Below the pieces are notes generated by a model. It ran no database searches, was not told the DNA's origin, and saw nothing but the letters and a program-made list of their open reading frames with translations. A stretch of 64,000 nucleotides of DNA, taken from assembly GCF_033060595.1 (NCBI RefSeq), contig NZ_CP133038.1, forward strand, positions 2,666,001-2,730,000. The letters are read 5' to 3'. This document shows positions 24,719 through 33,676 of this stretch, in pieces. Within the stretch, counting starts at the first letter, position 1; each line of letters opens with the position of its first letter. Both the position numbers and the translations under genes were made by a program. The stretch is from Pyramidobacter sp. YE332. GTDB lineage: Bacteria; Synergistota; Synergistia; Synergistales; Dethiosulfovibrionaceae.

Positions 24719-25609
24719 ATGTTCAGAGGTACAGGCACCGCGCTGATCACGCCTTTTCGCAACGGAGCCGTCGACTTCGACGCGCTGGGCGAGCTTTTGG
24801 ACTTTCAGGTGGAAAACGGCGTCGACGCGCTGATCGTGCTCGGCACCACGGGCGAGGCGGCGACGCTGACGCCCGCGGAACGCGACGAGGTGATCTCCTT
24901 CGCGCTGCGCACGGTGGACGGGCGAATCCCCGTCGTCATCGGCACGGGCACCAACAACACGGCTTCCACCGTCGACCTGTCGCGCCGCGCCGAGGAACTG
25001 GGCGCCGACGGCGCGCTGGTGGTGACGCCTTTCTACAACAAACCCAACCAGGAAGGGCTGTACCGGCATTTCCGCACCGTGGCCGAGTCCGTGAGGATCC
25101 CCGTGATTTTGTACAACGTGCCCGGGCGCACGGGCGTCAATCTGGCGCCGGAAACGGTGTTGCGCCTAGCCCAGATCGAGAACATCGTCGGCGTCAAAGA
25201 AGCCAGCGGCAACCAGTATCAGTGCGACAGCCTGATCCGTTCGCTTCAGGTCGTGCGCCCCGACTTCCGCGTCTGGTCGGGCAACGACGACCAGGCATTC
25301 CATCTCGTCTGCGGCGGCGGCGACGGCGTCATCTCCGTGCTGTCCAACGTGCTGCCCGCGCAGACCGTGGCGATGATCGACGCCGCGCTCGGCGGCGACG
25401 TGACGGCGGCGCGCCGGCTGCATCTTCGGCTGCTGCCGCTGATGAAGGATCTCTTCAACGAATCCAACCCGATCCCCGTCAAGTTCGCCGCCGGCGAGCT
25501 GGGACTGTGCCGCGACGAGCTGCGTCTGCCGCTGGTGCCCGCCGGCGAAAGAACGCGCGAGCTGGTGCGCGCCGACCTGCTCGAGCTGAGCGCGCTGGAG
25601 GCCGAGTAA
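24719..25609 (+). CDS. dapA: 4-hydroxy-tetrahydrodipicolinate synthase
   Basis: A 296-residue TIM-barrel aldolase condensing pyruvate with aspartate semialdehyde. GTGTALITPF at the N-terminus, LGTTGEAATL (pyruvate-binding Thr pair), YNVPGRTGVNL (catalytic Tyr) and GVKEASGN (Schiff-base Lys) are all present. AAAGGAG lies 9 bases before the ATG. The stop overlaps the dapB start by one base (TAATG). Confidence 0.96.
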   Translation: MFRGTGTALITPFRNGAVDFDALGELLDFQVENGVDALIVLGTTGEAATLTPAERDEVISFALRTVDGRIPVVIGTGTNNTASTVDLSRRAEELGADGALVVTPFYNKPNQEGLYRHFRTVAESVRIPVILYNVPGRTGVNLAPETVLRLAQIENIVGVKEASGNQYQCDSLIRSLQVVRPDFRVWSGNDDQAFHLVCGGGDGVISVLSNVLPAQTVAMIDAALGGDVTAARRLHLRLLPLMKDLFNESNPIPVKFAAGELGLCRDELRLPLVPAGERTRELVRADLLELSALEAE

Positions 25610-26256
25610 TGGCGCTCTCCGTTTCCTACGGCGTGATCGGCTCTACCGGACGCATGGGGCGCGAGATCGCGGCCGCCGCCGGCGGAGCTCCCTGTCTCTG
25701 CGTCTGGGACGAAGGCGAAACCTGCGACGGTACGCCGCGCGTCATCTTCGACTTTTCGTCCGCCGCCGTCCTGCCGCATACCGTCGAGCTGTGCCGCCGC
25801 CACAAAAGCGCGCTGGTCATGGGCACCACGGCGCTGAACGACGGGCACATGGCCGCGCTGCGCGATCTCGCCGAGGAAGTTCCGGTCGTACAGAGCTTCA
25901 ACTATTCCATTGGCATCGCCGTCATGGCCATGATCCTGCGCGAGTTCGCGCCGCTGTTGGCCGACTGGGACGCCGAGATCGCCGAGGCGCACCACGTCCA
26001 CAAAAAAGACGCGCCCTCCGGCACGGCGCTGATGCTGGGCAAAGCGCTGGGGCGCGACGTGCCCATGCATTCCTTCCGCCTCGGCGGCCTGCCGGGAGAT
26101 CACGAGGCCCTGTTCGGCAACGAGGGCGAGACGCTCAGCGTCCGCCATCACGCCATCAGCCGCAGCGTCTTCGCCATCGGCGCGGTCAGGGCCGCCCGCT
26201 TCGCGCTGACGAAGGACAAGGGGCTGTTCACATTCGAAGACGTGGTGCGCGGCTGA
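25609..26256 (+). CDS. dapB: 4-hydroxy-tetrahydrodipicolinate reductase
   Basis: A 215-residue, short-form DapB (E. coli has 273 residues). GSTGRMGREI is the NAD(P) loop, GTTAL follows the cofactor site, and EAHHVHKKDAPSGTAL is the diagnostic catalytic and substrate-binding segment. The short length reflects a compact N-terminal domain. It is translationally coupled to dapA and followed by dapH after 27 bp. Confidence 0.93.
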   Translation: MALSVSYGVIGSTGRMGREIAAAAGGAPCLCVWDEGETCDGTPRVIFDFSSAAVLPHTVELCRRHKSALVMGTTALNDGHMAALRDLAEEVPVVQSFNYSIGIAVMAMILREFAPLLADWDAEIAEAHHVHKKDAPSGTALMLGKALGRDVPMHSFRLGGLPGDHEALFGNEGETLSVRHHAISRSVFAIGAVRAARFALTKDKGLFTFEDVVRG

Positions 26257-26283
26257 GCGCGCCGTTACGGAGGAGTTTTCGCG

Positions 26284-26982
26284 ATGAACACAGAAGAAGT
26301 GATCCGCCTCATCAAGGAGTCAAAAAAGCGCACCGTCGCCCGCGTCTTTGTGGCCGGCGACCTGAAAGACGTCGAGTGGGGCGCGCTGCACTTCGTGGGC
26401 AGTTCCGACTTCGGCACCGTCAAGGGCGACCTGCCCGAGATCCTCAAAGTTTTGGAAGCCAACGGCGACCGCATCGAGGACTGCGAGGTGGAAGTCGCCG
26501 CGCGCAACAGCGCCGTGCCGCTCGCCGACCTGACCCGTTACGAGGCCCGCATCGAACCCGGCGCGGTGATCCGCGACATGGTGGAGATCGGCAAAAACGC
26601 CGTGGTGATGATGGGCGCGGTGATCAACATCGGCGCTTCGGTCGGCGAAGGCACGATGATCGACATGAACGCGGTGCTCGGCGGACGTGCGCAGGTGGGC
26701 AAAAACTGTCACATCGGCGCCGGCGCCGTCATCGCCGGAGTGATCGAACCCGCCAGCGCCCAGCCGGTCGTGATCGAAGACGGCGTGCTCGTCGGCGCCA
26801 ACGCCGTCGTGCTCGAAGGCGTCCGCGTCGGGGCCGGATCCGTCGTCGCCGCAGGCGCGGTCGTCACCGCCGACGTTCCCGCCGGCGTAGTCGTGGCCGG
26901 CACGCCCGCGCGCGTGATTAAAAACGTGGATTCCCGCACCGAGGGCAAGACGGCTGTTGTCGAAGCCCTGAGAGAGCTTTAG
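26284..26982 (+). CDS. dapH: 2,3,4,5-tetrahydropyridine-2,6-dicarboxylate N-acetyltransferase
   Basis: A 232-residue left-handed beta-helix acyltransferase. [51 protein letters not shown] and [14 protein letters not shown] closely track DapH of B. subtilis (236 residues). This places the organism on the acetylase branch of the diaminopimelate pathway. GGAGG lies 10 bases upstream. lysC begins 3 bp after the stop. Confidence 0.94.
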   Translation: MNTEEVIRLIKESKKRTVARVFVAGDLKDVEWGALHFVGSSDFGTVKGDLPEILKVLEANGDRIEDCEVEVAARNSAVPLADLTRYEARIEPGAVIRDMVEIGKNAVVMMGAVINIGASVGEGTMIDMNAVLGGRAQVGKNCHIGAGAVIAGVIEPASAQPVVIEDGVLVGANAVVLEGVRVGAGSVVAAGAVVTADVPAGVVVAGTPARVIKNVDSRTEGKTAVVEALREL

Positions 26983-26985
26983 GAA

Positions 26986-28230
26986 ATGGCGGCTCCCGTA
27001 CAGATCGTCCGCACCGCGGTGCTGAAATACGGCGGCTCGTCCGTGGCCGACGCGGACAAGATCCGCGCCGTCGCCGCCAAAGTCGCCGCCCGCTGCCGGA
27101 GCGGCGAGCGCCTGCTCGTCGTCGTCTCTGCCATGGGCAAGACCACCAATCGTCTCATCGACCTCGCCGCGGACGTGTCCGGCAACAGCGCCGGCTACAA
27201 GCGCGAGATGGACATGCTGATGGCCACGGGCGAGCAGGTCTCGGCTGCGCTGCTGGCCATGGCCCTGCGCGACCTCGGATGCGACGCTCTGTCCATGAAC
27301 GCCTATCAGATCGGCATGCTGACGACCAACGCCTACGGCGGCGCGCGCATCCGCGACCTCGACGCCGGGCGGCTGCGCCTCGAGCTGGACGCGCGCGGCG
27401 TCGTCGTGGTGACGGGGTTTCAGGGCGTCGCCGAGAACGGCGATTTGACCACGCTCGGGCGCGGCGGCAGCGACACGTCCGCCATCGCCATCGCCGCGGC
27501 GCTGCACTGTCCGTGCGAGATCTACAGCGACGTGGACGGCGTCTACGCCTGCGACCCGCGCATCATCCCCGACGCCAAAAAACTGGAGTATGTCACCTAC
27601 GAAGAGATGCTGGAAATGGCTTCCTGCGGCGCCAGAGTGCTGCACTCGCGCGGCGTGGAGATCGCCGACAAGCAGCAGGTGGAGCTCTACTGCGGTTCCA
27701 CTTTTTCCGACGAAAGAGGCACGAGAATCGTGAAAAACCTTCCCGAATGGCTTGAGCATCCCGTCGTCACCGGCGTCGCCGTCGACGCCGACCAGATCAA
27801 GGTCAACCTGCGCGGTCTGCCCGAGGACGTGCACCTCTACACGCGCGTCTTCAACGAGCTGGCGGCGTGCTGCATCAACCTCGACATGATCGCCATCGTC
27901 TCCGAGGGCGGCGAAGCGGCCGTGACGTTCTCCGTGATCCGCGGCGACGTGGCCCTGGTCCGTCCTGCTTTGGAAGCAGCCCTGCAGGGACTGGACGGCT
28001 GGACGATGACCGTCGACGGCGAGGTCGCCAAAGTGTCGGCCATCGGCGTCGGCATGCAGGCGGCCTCCGGCGTGGCCGGGCGCTTTTTCGGCGCGCTCGA
28101 ACGCGCCCGTATCGACGTGCTCGGCGCCACCACCTCGGAGATCAAGATCGCCGTGCTCGTGCCGCGCGCCCAGGCGCAGAGCGCCGCCGACGCGTTGATG
28201 ACCGAGTTCGACCGCAAGGTCGGAGAGTGA
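26986..28230 (+). CDS. lysC: Aspartate kinase
   Basis: A 414-residue monofunctional aspartokinase. VLKYGGSSVADADKI is the N-terminal catalytic signature, FQGVAENGDLTTLGRGGSDTSA the nucleotide-binding region, and two ACT domains follow (from about residue 270; VSEGGEAAVTFSV and TTSEIKIAVLV), suggesting feedback inhibition. It is the last gene of the tight block and ends at a terminator. Co-transcription with asd behind the T-box gives two layers of control. Confidence 0.95.
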   Translation: MAAPVQIVRTAVLKYGGSSVADADKIRAVAAKVAARCRSGERLLVVVSAMGKTTNRLIDLAADVSGNSAGYKREMDMLMATGEQVSAALLAMALRDLGCDALSMNAYQIGMLTTNAYGGARIRDLDAGRLRLELDARGVVVVTGFQGVAENGDLTTLGRGGSDTSAIAIAAALHCPCEIYSDVDGVYACDPRIIPDAKKLEYVTYEEMLEMASCGARVLHSRGVEIADKQQVELYCGSTFSDERGTRIVKNLPEWLEHPVVTGVAVDADQIKVNLRGLPEDVHLYTRVFNELAACCINLDMIAIVSEGGEAAVTFSVIRGDVALVRPALEAALQGLDGWTMTVDGEVAKVSAIGVGMQAASGVAGRFFGALERARIDVLGATTSEIKIAVLVPRAQAQSAADALMTEFDRKVGE

Positions 28231-28239
28231 TTACCACCG

Positions 28240-28266
28240 CCTCGCGCCCGCCGCGGGGCTTTTTTT
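28240..28266 (+). terminator. Intrinsic terminator after lysC
   Basis: CCTCGCG pairs with CGCGGGG (with G-T wobble), followed by C and T7. Confidence 0.7.
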
Positions 28267-28275
28267 GAAACAAGG

Positions 28276-28467
28276 GGCGCCACGGAGAAGCGGCGAAGCG
28301 GAGGAAAACGCGCCGCCGCTGCGCGGCGAAAGCCAAAAGCAAAATTGCAGTGCGGGAATGAAGACTCTCGCCCATTTTTCGCAAAAACTTTCCGCGCAAA
28401 AAATATTCAAGAATTTTTCTTTTGGTTTTCTCCGTGTCTCCGTGGTAGCTTTTGTTCCCGCGCCATG
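28276..28467. repeat. Paired inverted copies of the dispersed CTCCG repeat
   Basis: The left arm GGCGCCACGGAGAAGCGGCG (28274-28293) continues with AAGCGGAGGAAAA; the right arm TTTTCTCCGTGTCTCCGTGG (about 28434-28453) continues with TAGCTTTTGTTCCCGCGCC. Together they make an imperfect palindrome of about 190 bp around a non-coding centre. It fills the 285-bp space between lysC and the M20 gene. Confidence 0.6.
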
Positions 28468-28515
28468 AGAAAATACGGACGAATATCCAGATCGAACGCG
28501 ACGAGGTGTGTGACG

Positions 28516-29661
28516 ATGTATAAAAAAGCGCAAACCATCCAGCCCTGGCTGACGGAAGTGCATCAGGCGCTGCACCGCATTCCCGAGCTGGACCGCGACC
28601 TGCCCGAGACGACTGCTTACGTGGCGGAGCGCCTCGACGAGATGGGCGTGCCGCATTTCGCCTGCGCCGGCGGCCTCGTCGCCGAGCTGGCGGGCGAGCC
28701 GGACGCGCCCGTCGTGGCGCTGCGCGCCGACATGGACGCGCTGCCCGTCACGGAAGCCACCGGGCTGCCTCAGGCGTCGCGCCACGCCGGCAAGATGCAC
28801 GCCTGCGGGCACGACGCGCACATGGCCTGCGCTCTGGGAGCGCTGCGCCTGCTGCGCGGCGAGGGCAAACGCGCGGCGACCCTGCGCGTGCTCTTTCAGC
28901 CCGCCGAGGAGACCGACGGCGGCGCGGCGAAGATGATCGAGGCCGGAGCGCTCGACGGCGTTTCGTCGGCGCTGTGCCTGCACGTCGCCTCGTCGCTCGC
29001 GGTCGGTCAGATCGGCGTCATCTCCGGCCCGGCGCGCGGCGCCAGCGACATGTTCAACGTCACGCTGCGCGGGCGCGGCTGCCACGGCGCCTATCCCCAT
29101 CTGGGGGCCGACGTCGTTGCCGGCGGCGCCCAGATCATCTCGGCCCTGCAGCTGCTGGTCAGCCGCGAGACCAGCCCGCTCGATCCGGCCGTGCTGACTG
29201 TGGGCAGGTTCGCCGCCGGCACGGCGCGCAATATCATTCCCGACAGCGCCGGGTTCGAGGGCATCGTGCGCACGCTGGACCCCGCCACGCGCGCGCGCAT
29301 GGCGGCGCGCGTGCGCGAACTGGTCGAGGGCGTGGCCGCGGCCCTGCGGCTGAGCGCCGAAGTGGAATTCATCGAAGGCTATCCGGCGCTGGTCAACGAC
29401 GCCGAAGTCGCCGAAGCCGTGCGCCGCGCCGGCGCGCGCGAGCTGGGCGCGGAAAACGTGATCACGCCGCCCTGCCCGCAGCTGGGCGTGGACGACTTCG
29501 CCTGCATCGCCGAACGCGTGCCGGGCTGCTACGTCGATCTCGGCGCGCGCGGCCCCGGCGGGGCCGAAGAGCCGCTGCACAGCCCGCGCTTTTATCCCGA
29601 CGAGGGCTGCCTGCCCGTCGGCGCGGCGCTGATCGCCGCCTGGGCGCAGAGTCAGGCGTAA
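28516..29661 (+). CDS. M20 amidohydrolase, possible N-acetyl-diaminopimelate deacetylase
   Basis: A 381-residue M20D-type enzyme. HRIPELD, LRADMDALPV, GKMHACGHDAHMA (metal ligands) and LFQPAEETDGG (catalytic Glu) are present in order. B. subtilis DapL belongs to this subfamily, and the gene directly follows the dapH/lysC operon, so N-acetyl-LL-diaminopimelate deacetylase is a reasonable guess. General M20D enzymes look the same, and two more are in this window. I chose ATG 28516 (GAGGTG upstream). No aminotransferase of the acetylase branch is adjacent. Confidence 0.75.
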   Translation: MYKKAQTIQPWLTEVHQALHRIPELDRDLPETTAYVAERLDEMGVPHFACAGGLVAELAGEPDAPVVALRADMDALPVTEATGLPQASRHAGKMHACGHDAHMACALGALRLLRGEGKRAATLRVLFQPAEETDGGAAKMIEAGALDGVSSALCLHVASSLAVGQIGVISGPARGASDMFNVTLRGRGCHGAYPHLGADVVAGGAQIISALQLLVSRETSPLDPAVLTVGRFAAGTARNIIPDSAGFEGIVRTLDPATRARMAARVRELVEGVAAALRLSAEVEFIEGYPALVNDAEVAEAVRRAGARELGAENVITPPCPQLGVDDFACIAERVPGCYVDLGARGPGGAEEPLHSPRFYPDEGCLPVGAALIAAWAQSQA

Positions 29662-29674
29662 AGGACAAAGGCAA

Positions 29675-29800
29675 ACAAGAGCCGCTGCGAAGACGCAAAG
29701 GCGCGAAGAAAGGCGAAAAACGAACGGCCGCCCCGCGGCGTTTCGTTTCCGGATCTTTCTCGGCGTCCCCGTGTGTTCGCGGCGGCTTTTTGTTTTATGG
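29675..29800. repeat. Imperfect inverted pair, related dispersed repeat
   Basis: AAACAAGAGCCGCTGCGAAG (29672-29691) continues with ACGCAAAGGCGCGAAGAAA; the opposing arm TTTCTCGGCGTCCCCG (from about 29756) continues with TGTGTTCGCGGCGGC and TTTTTGTTT. It has the same architecture as 28276-28467. It lies between the M20 gene and the second IS630-type copy. Confidence 0.5.
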
Positions 29801-29852
29801 ATGCGCTTGTATGATCTTGTTTTTATGATAAAATAACCTATAATACTATTTC

Positions 29853-30419
29853 TCATTTAAAGCACCTAACAATCCATTGTCTTGCGGTAATACTCCTTAT
29901 GGTCTGAGCGGTGAGATTTCTGATCGTGCGGCACAGACGCTCGACAACGTTCTCAAGCGTCGAAAAAATCTCGTTTCGAAAGCCCTGACAGCGCAGCTCT
30001 CTCCAGATCTGCTCAATGGGGTTCATCTCGGGGGTATAGGGGGGAATATGGAACAGGGTGATGTTGGCAGGAACCTGAAGCGCTTTGGACTTGTGCCAGG
30101 CAGCTCCGTCACAGCAGAGCAGAATATGGTCTTCCGGAAATCGGTGTGAAAGTTCCCGCAGGAAAACGTTCATGCAATCGCTGTCGCAGTTGGGCATGAT
30201 CAGAAAGAGGCTTTCTCCCGTAAGCGGCTCTACGGCACCGTAAGCATAGCGGTATTCGCGGATGTGAAGGCAGGGAACGTTCGGTCGAATGCCTTTCCTG
30301 CACCAGCAGTATTTGGGCGTGTTGATTCTGCCGAAGCCGGCTTCGTCCTGAAACATCAGTCTGACGTTCCCTGTTGTGGATAACTCTTTTAATTCCTGAA
30401 CTTGAGCGTTAATTTTTTT
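29853..30419 (-). CDS. IS630 transposase, DDE catalytic part (copy 2)
   Basis: This frame is open from the A7 slip site (30419-30413) to the stop at 29853. After the slip it reads INAQVQELKEL and then MFQDEAGFGRI (first Asp), LLCCDGAAWHKS (second Asp) and PYTPEMNPIEQIW (Glu, the IS630 signature). An internal ATG at 30356 exists, but expression is more likely by -1 frameshifting from the upstream part, as in many IS630 relatives. Confidence 0.85.
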   Translation of the reverse strand, partial: KKINAQVQELKELSTTGNVRLMFQDEAGFGRINTPKYCWCRKGIRPNVPCLHIREYRYAYGAVEPLTGESLFLIMPNCDSDCMNVFLRELSHRFPEDHILLCCDGAAWHKSKALQVPANITLFHIPPYTPEMNPIEQIWRELRCQGFRNEIFSTLENVVERLCRTIRNLTAQTIRSITARQWIVRCFK

Positions 30420-30892
30420 GAGGCCTCGATGGCCTCCTCGTTCGCTTTCCTGGGGTGACGGCTGCGCGGCATGACTTTTCTCCAGCCATGACGTTTCAGG
30501 ACCGCGTAAATCTGAGTCGGACTGATAGTATGTCCCACCGCGGTCTGATAGGCTTGGGCTATTTCCGCCACCGAAACGATTTCTCCTTTCCCGGCTTTCT
30601 CCAGGTAAGGAGCAAGTACGGCTTCTTCCTGCTCATAGGTCATGTTCCGATGGTTGCCGAGGTAATGGCATTGCAGCACATACGAGAGACCGCGATGGAT
30701 AAACTGCGAGATGATCTTGCTGACGTTCGTGAAGTGGTATTCCGTGATTTCGCTGATTTCTTTCAGGGTTTTCCCTTCGGCGCGCAAGCTGAGGATTCTC
30801 AGTTTGGCTTCGATCTTCTTGTTGCGATTCTTTTTCCGCGCCGCTTCGATTTCCGCTTGCTGTTCCGATGTGATCTCGTATTTTACGGGCAT
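30389..30892 (-). CDS. IS630 transposase, N-terminal DNA-binding part (copy 2)
   Basis: 167 residues, identical to the copy 1 product, with paired helix-turn-helix regions for terminal-repeat recognition. Close to its 3' end the codons TCA AAA AAA TTA form an A7 slippery run. A -1 slip there fuses it to the catalytic part, giving a product of about 340 residues, the normal size of an IS630 transposase. The ribosome site GGAGA precedes the ATG. Confidence 0.88.
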   Translation of the reverse strand: MPVKYEITSEQQAEIEAARKKNRNKKIEAKLRILSLRAEGKTLKEISEITEYHFTNVSKIISQFIHRGLSYVLQCHYLGNHRNMTYEQEEAVLAPYLEKAGKGEIVSVAEIAQAYQTAVGHTISPTQIYAVLKRHGWRKVMPRSRHPRKANEEAIEASKKLTLKFRN

Positions 30893-31098
30893 TCTCCATC
30901 ACCTCGGGGCATTATAACTGAGGTACGGATACTTTGGCTATACTATAATGAAATAGTATAAAATAAAAACACGACGTAAAATTCATGTCTTTGCCGATTA
31001 AAATTTTCGATCGGCAGGGCGGCGCTCCGCGCCGCGGGAATTTTCGTTTGGTACGTCGTCGGCCGCTGGCGGCTGACATATCAAAAGGAGGCGAACGC

Positions 31099-32583
31099 AT
31101 GAAAAAGATCGTGAAGTTCTGGGTGTGCGCCGCGGCCGTTCTGGCCCTGTGCGGCAGCGCGGGAGCGGCGGACGTCAACGCGGTCGACCGCTACGGGCGC
31201 ACGGAGCTGATGAACGCTGCCCGCTACGGCGAGCTGAAAAAAGCGGAAGAACAGCTCAAGCTGGGCGCCGACGTGAGCGTCTGTGACACCGACAGGGCGG
31301 GGTACAACGCGTTGCACGAGGCCGCGCGCAACGGCGACGCGGCGATCACGGAACTGCTGCTGGCCCACGGCGCCGACGCCAACGCTCCGACCGCGGGCGG
31401 TTCGACGGAAAAGGGCGGCGTCACGGCGCTGATCCTGGCCGCCCAGGAGGAGAAAGGGCTGCCGGTCGCGGAGCTGCTGCTGAAACACGGCGCCGACCCC
31501 AACGCCGCCACCGCGAAGGGTTTCCGTGCGCTGCACTACGCCGCCTCCGAGGGCAACGCGGAGCTGACGGAGCTGCTGCTGGCCCGCGGCGCCGACGTCA
31601 ACGTTCTGACTTCCGACGGCCGTTCGCCGCTGATCTTCGCCGTCGGCGAAACGGACAACCTCGCCGTGGCGAAGCTGCTGCTCGACAAGGGCGCCGACGT
31701 CAACCTGCGCCCCAACAAGAAAGCGTATTCGCCGCTGACCTGGGCGCTGAAAAACTACAACCGCCCCGCGGCGCTCCTGCTCGTCGAGCGCGGCGCGGAC
31801 GTCAACGTCGCCGCGGGCGGCGCGGCGCCGCTGCTGTGGGCGCTGCGGCTTGACCAGCCCGGCGACGAAAATCTGGAGATCCCCAAGGCGCTGCTGGCGC
31901 GGGGCGCGAAGCTCGACATCGTGGGAGACGGCGGCGTGACGCCCTTCATGATAGCCGCGGCGCGGGAGAACTTTACGCCGGAGACGCTGCAGTGGCTGCT
32001 CGACCACGGCGCCGACCCCAAGGGCGCCGACAAGAACGGCAACTCCGCGCTGTACTACGCCGCCAGAAGCAAGAACGCGGCCGCGCGGCTGCTCTGGCTG
32101 ATCTCGCTGAGGCTGTACGACGTCAACGAGCGCGACAAGGACGGCGCCAGCATTTCGGCGCTGGCGCTCGGCAGAGCGGCCGATCCCAACCTGCTGACGG
32201 CCTTGCTCGACGCCGGCGCCGATCCGAAGATCGCTTCCAAGGACGGATACGGGCTGATGCACATCGTTGCCGGGAAGCTGTGCGACGCCGCCAAAGATCA
32301 GGAACGCACGAAAGAGGGCGCCGACCGGGCGTGGAACGACGCTCTGGCCTGCTTCCGCCTGCTTTGCGACAAGGGCGTGCCGCTCAACGAGCGGTACGGA
32401 AAGAACGGAGAGACCCCGCTGTTGGTCGCGTCCGGCTGGGGCGCGCCGCTGAAGGTCGTGCAGACGCTCGTCGAAGCCGGCGCCGATCCGAAGATCGCCG
32501 CCGCGGACGGGAAAACGGCGCTGTCCCTGGCCGAGAGCTGGGGCGTGCCGGGAGTTCCCGAATACCTGAAATCGAAAATGTAA
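31099..32583 (+). CDS. Exported ankyrin-repeat protein
   Basis: A 494-residue protein. Residues 1-23 form a signal peptide (KK, then a hydrophobic core, ending GSAGAA). The rest is about a dozen ankyrin repeats of the type TELLLARGADVN/GRSPLIFAV. Such proteins mediate protein-protein contacts; here the site would be the periplasm or outside. AAAGGAGG lies directly upstream of the start. The IS630-type end lies 140 bp upstream and may have replaced the native promoter region. Specific function unknown. Confidence 0.88.
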   Translation: MKKIVKFWVCAAAVLALCGSAGAADVNAVDRYGRTELMNAARYGELKKAEEQLKLGADVSVCDTDRAGYNALHEAARNGDAAITELLLAHGADANAPTAGGSTEKGGVTALILAAQEEKGLPVAELLLKHGADPNAATAKGFRALHYAASEGNAELTELLLARGADVNVLTSDGRSPLIFAVGETDNLAVAKLLLDKGADVNLRPNKKAYSPLTWALKNYNRPAALLLVERGADVNVAAGGAAPLLWALRLDQPGDENLEIPKALLARGAKLDIVGDGGVTPFMIAAARENFTPETLQWLLDHGADPKGADKNGNSALYYAARSKNAAARLLWLISLRLYDVNERDKDGASISALALGRAADPNLLTALLDAGADPKIASKDGYGLMHIVAGKLCDAAKDQERTKEGADRAWNDALACFRLLCDKGVPLNERYGKNGETPLLVASGWGAPLKVVQTLVEAGADPKIAAADGKTALSLAESWGVPGVPEYLKSKM

Positions 32584-32585
32584 CG

Positions 32586-32618
32586 CCGTGCGGCGGCCGC
32601 GGGAGGCCGCCGCTTTTT
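32586..32618 (+). terminator. Intrinsic terminator after the ankyrin gene
   Basis: GCGGCGGCC pairs with GGCCGCCGC around GCGGGA, followed by TTTTT. Confidence 0.85.
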
Positions 32619-32812
32619 CGTCTCGCGACGGCGAAAGGCCGTTCGCTTTTGCCGAAAACGCACTATCACGCTTTGGCATGAGACGTTCGAAAAAAGATCA
32701 CCCCTTGCGGCGCTACGCTTCAGCCATGATCTTTTCGTTAATGAAACAGGCGTCGCGGCGGAGCCCGAACAGGCGCGCCGCGACGCCCCGTATCCCGAAG
32801 GAGGAATGTTCC

Positions 32813-33406
32813 ATGACGGCGCCAAAGAACGGCGCTCCCGGTGCGGAGCCCATTGAGTGGAGAACGCGCGTCTCTTTTTTCCGCAACAATCCGGTGACGC
32901 GGCAGATCGCGGCGGTCATAGGAATTCCGTTCGGCCTGCTGCTGCTCTGGATGGGCAAGCTCGGGTTTGCCGACGGCGTGCGGGAAGCGCGCTATGCTTT
33001 TTATTTTGTCGGCTTTTTTCTCGCGATCGGCGCGCTCTTCGTGATCGCTGTCTTCGGCGGCGGCTACGACGTGGAATACCGTCTCGACGAAAGCGGCGTT
33101 TACGCGGCCAATCAGGAGCGTCAGCGCAGGCGGCTGAGCGCGCTCTTCCGGCTGGGGCTGTTCCTTTCCATGTTCGCGCGCAGCTTCACGGCCGCCGGCT
33201 CGTCGCTGCTGGCTCGCGGCTCGCTGCGGCGTTCCCTGCGCTGGAGCTCGCTGCGCTCTGCCAGATTCAATCCCAAGGAGCGGCTGATCGTCGTCAAAGC
33301 GAACGCCGCCGACAAGATCTACCTGTTCTGCACGCCCGAAAACTACGAAGCCGTCCGCGCCGTCGTGGAACGGCGCCTGCGCCTCGACGAATCCGCCCGC
33401 GCTTGA
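32813..33406 (+). CDS. Small membrane protein with soluble C-terminal domain, unrecognised
   Basis: 197 residues. After a charged N-terminal 30 residues come two hydrophobic segments (about 35-55 and 65-88: IAAVIGIPFGLLLLWMG and YFVGFFLAIGALFVIAVFGGG). The C-terminal domain starts YDVEYRLDESGVYAANQ and ends with KIYLFCTPENYEAVRAVVERRL, resembling bacterial PH-like membrane proteins that read out lipid- or stress-linked signals. That resemblance is weak. ATG 32813 is preceded by GAAGGAGG. No partner gene is evident; the ankyrin gene upstream has its own terminator. Confidence 0.65.
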   Translation: MTAPKNGAPGAEPIEWRTRVSFFRNNPVTRQIAAVIGIPFGLLLLWMGKLGFADGVREARYAFYFVGFFLAIGALFVIAVFGGGYDVEYRLDESGVYAANQERQRRRLSALFRLGLFLSMFARSFTAAGSSLLARGSLRRSLRWSSLRSARFNPKERLIVVKANAADKIYLFCTPENYEAVRAVVERRLRLDESARA

Positions 33407-33483
33407 AGCGGACGAAAGGACGGCGCTGGCTCCGGCCGAGAGACGGAGCGGCTGGAGCCCCGAGAAAAGGGCGAGGGGTTCTC

Positions 33484-33512
33484 TTGAATTCGGATATCCT
33501 GTATTGTATAAT
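33484..33512 (+). promoter_or_regulatory. Sigma-70-type promoter of the NhaC-like gene
   Basis: TTGAAT, a 17-base spacer and TATAAT, with a 160-base leader to ATG 33677. The 33407-33483 stretch holds only a GGCTCC/GGAGCC hairpin. Confidence 0.8.
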
Positions 33513-33676
33513 TTAAAAACTGTTAATCGGCGCGGCGCTCATGAAATGCAGCGATACTTTGGGGAGGAGAGAGGAGAGAAGAGGACACGCCGGGAGGAGA
33601 ATGCAGAAGATCCCGTTGGTGAATCGCTTTTTTTCGTGAGAAGCCGCCGAAGAATCCGAAAGGGAGGTTTTTTTGT

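Larger units (their letters stand above)
29844..30958 (-). mobile_element. IS630-type insertion sequence, copy 2 (apparently intact)
   Basis: A 1115-bp element bounded by TACTATTTC and GAAATAGTA, with TAA on both sides (29841-29843, 30959-30961). Both transposase frames are full length. Near-identity with copy 1 indicates very recent transposition. It inserted between the M20 gene and the ankyrin gene without breaking a visible ORF. Confidence 0.95.

Noticed and set aside
28265-28468. 67-codon frame after lysC
   Set aside because: It lies wholly within the dispersed palindromic repeat and starts inside the lysC terminator.
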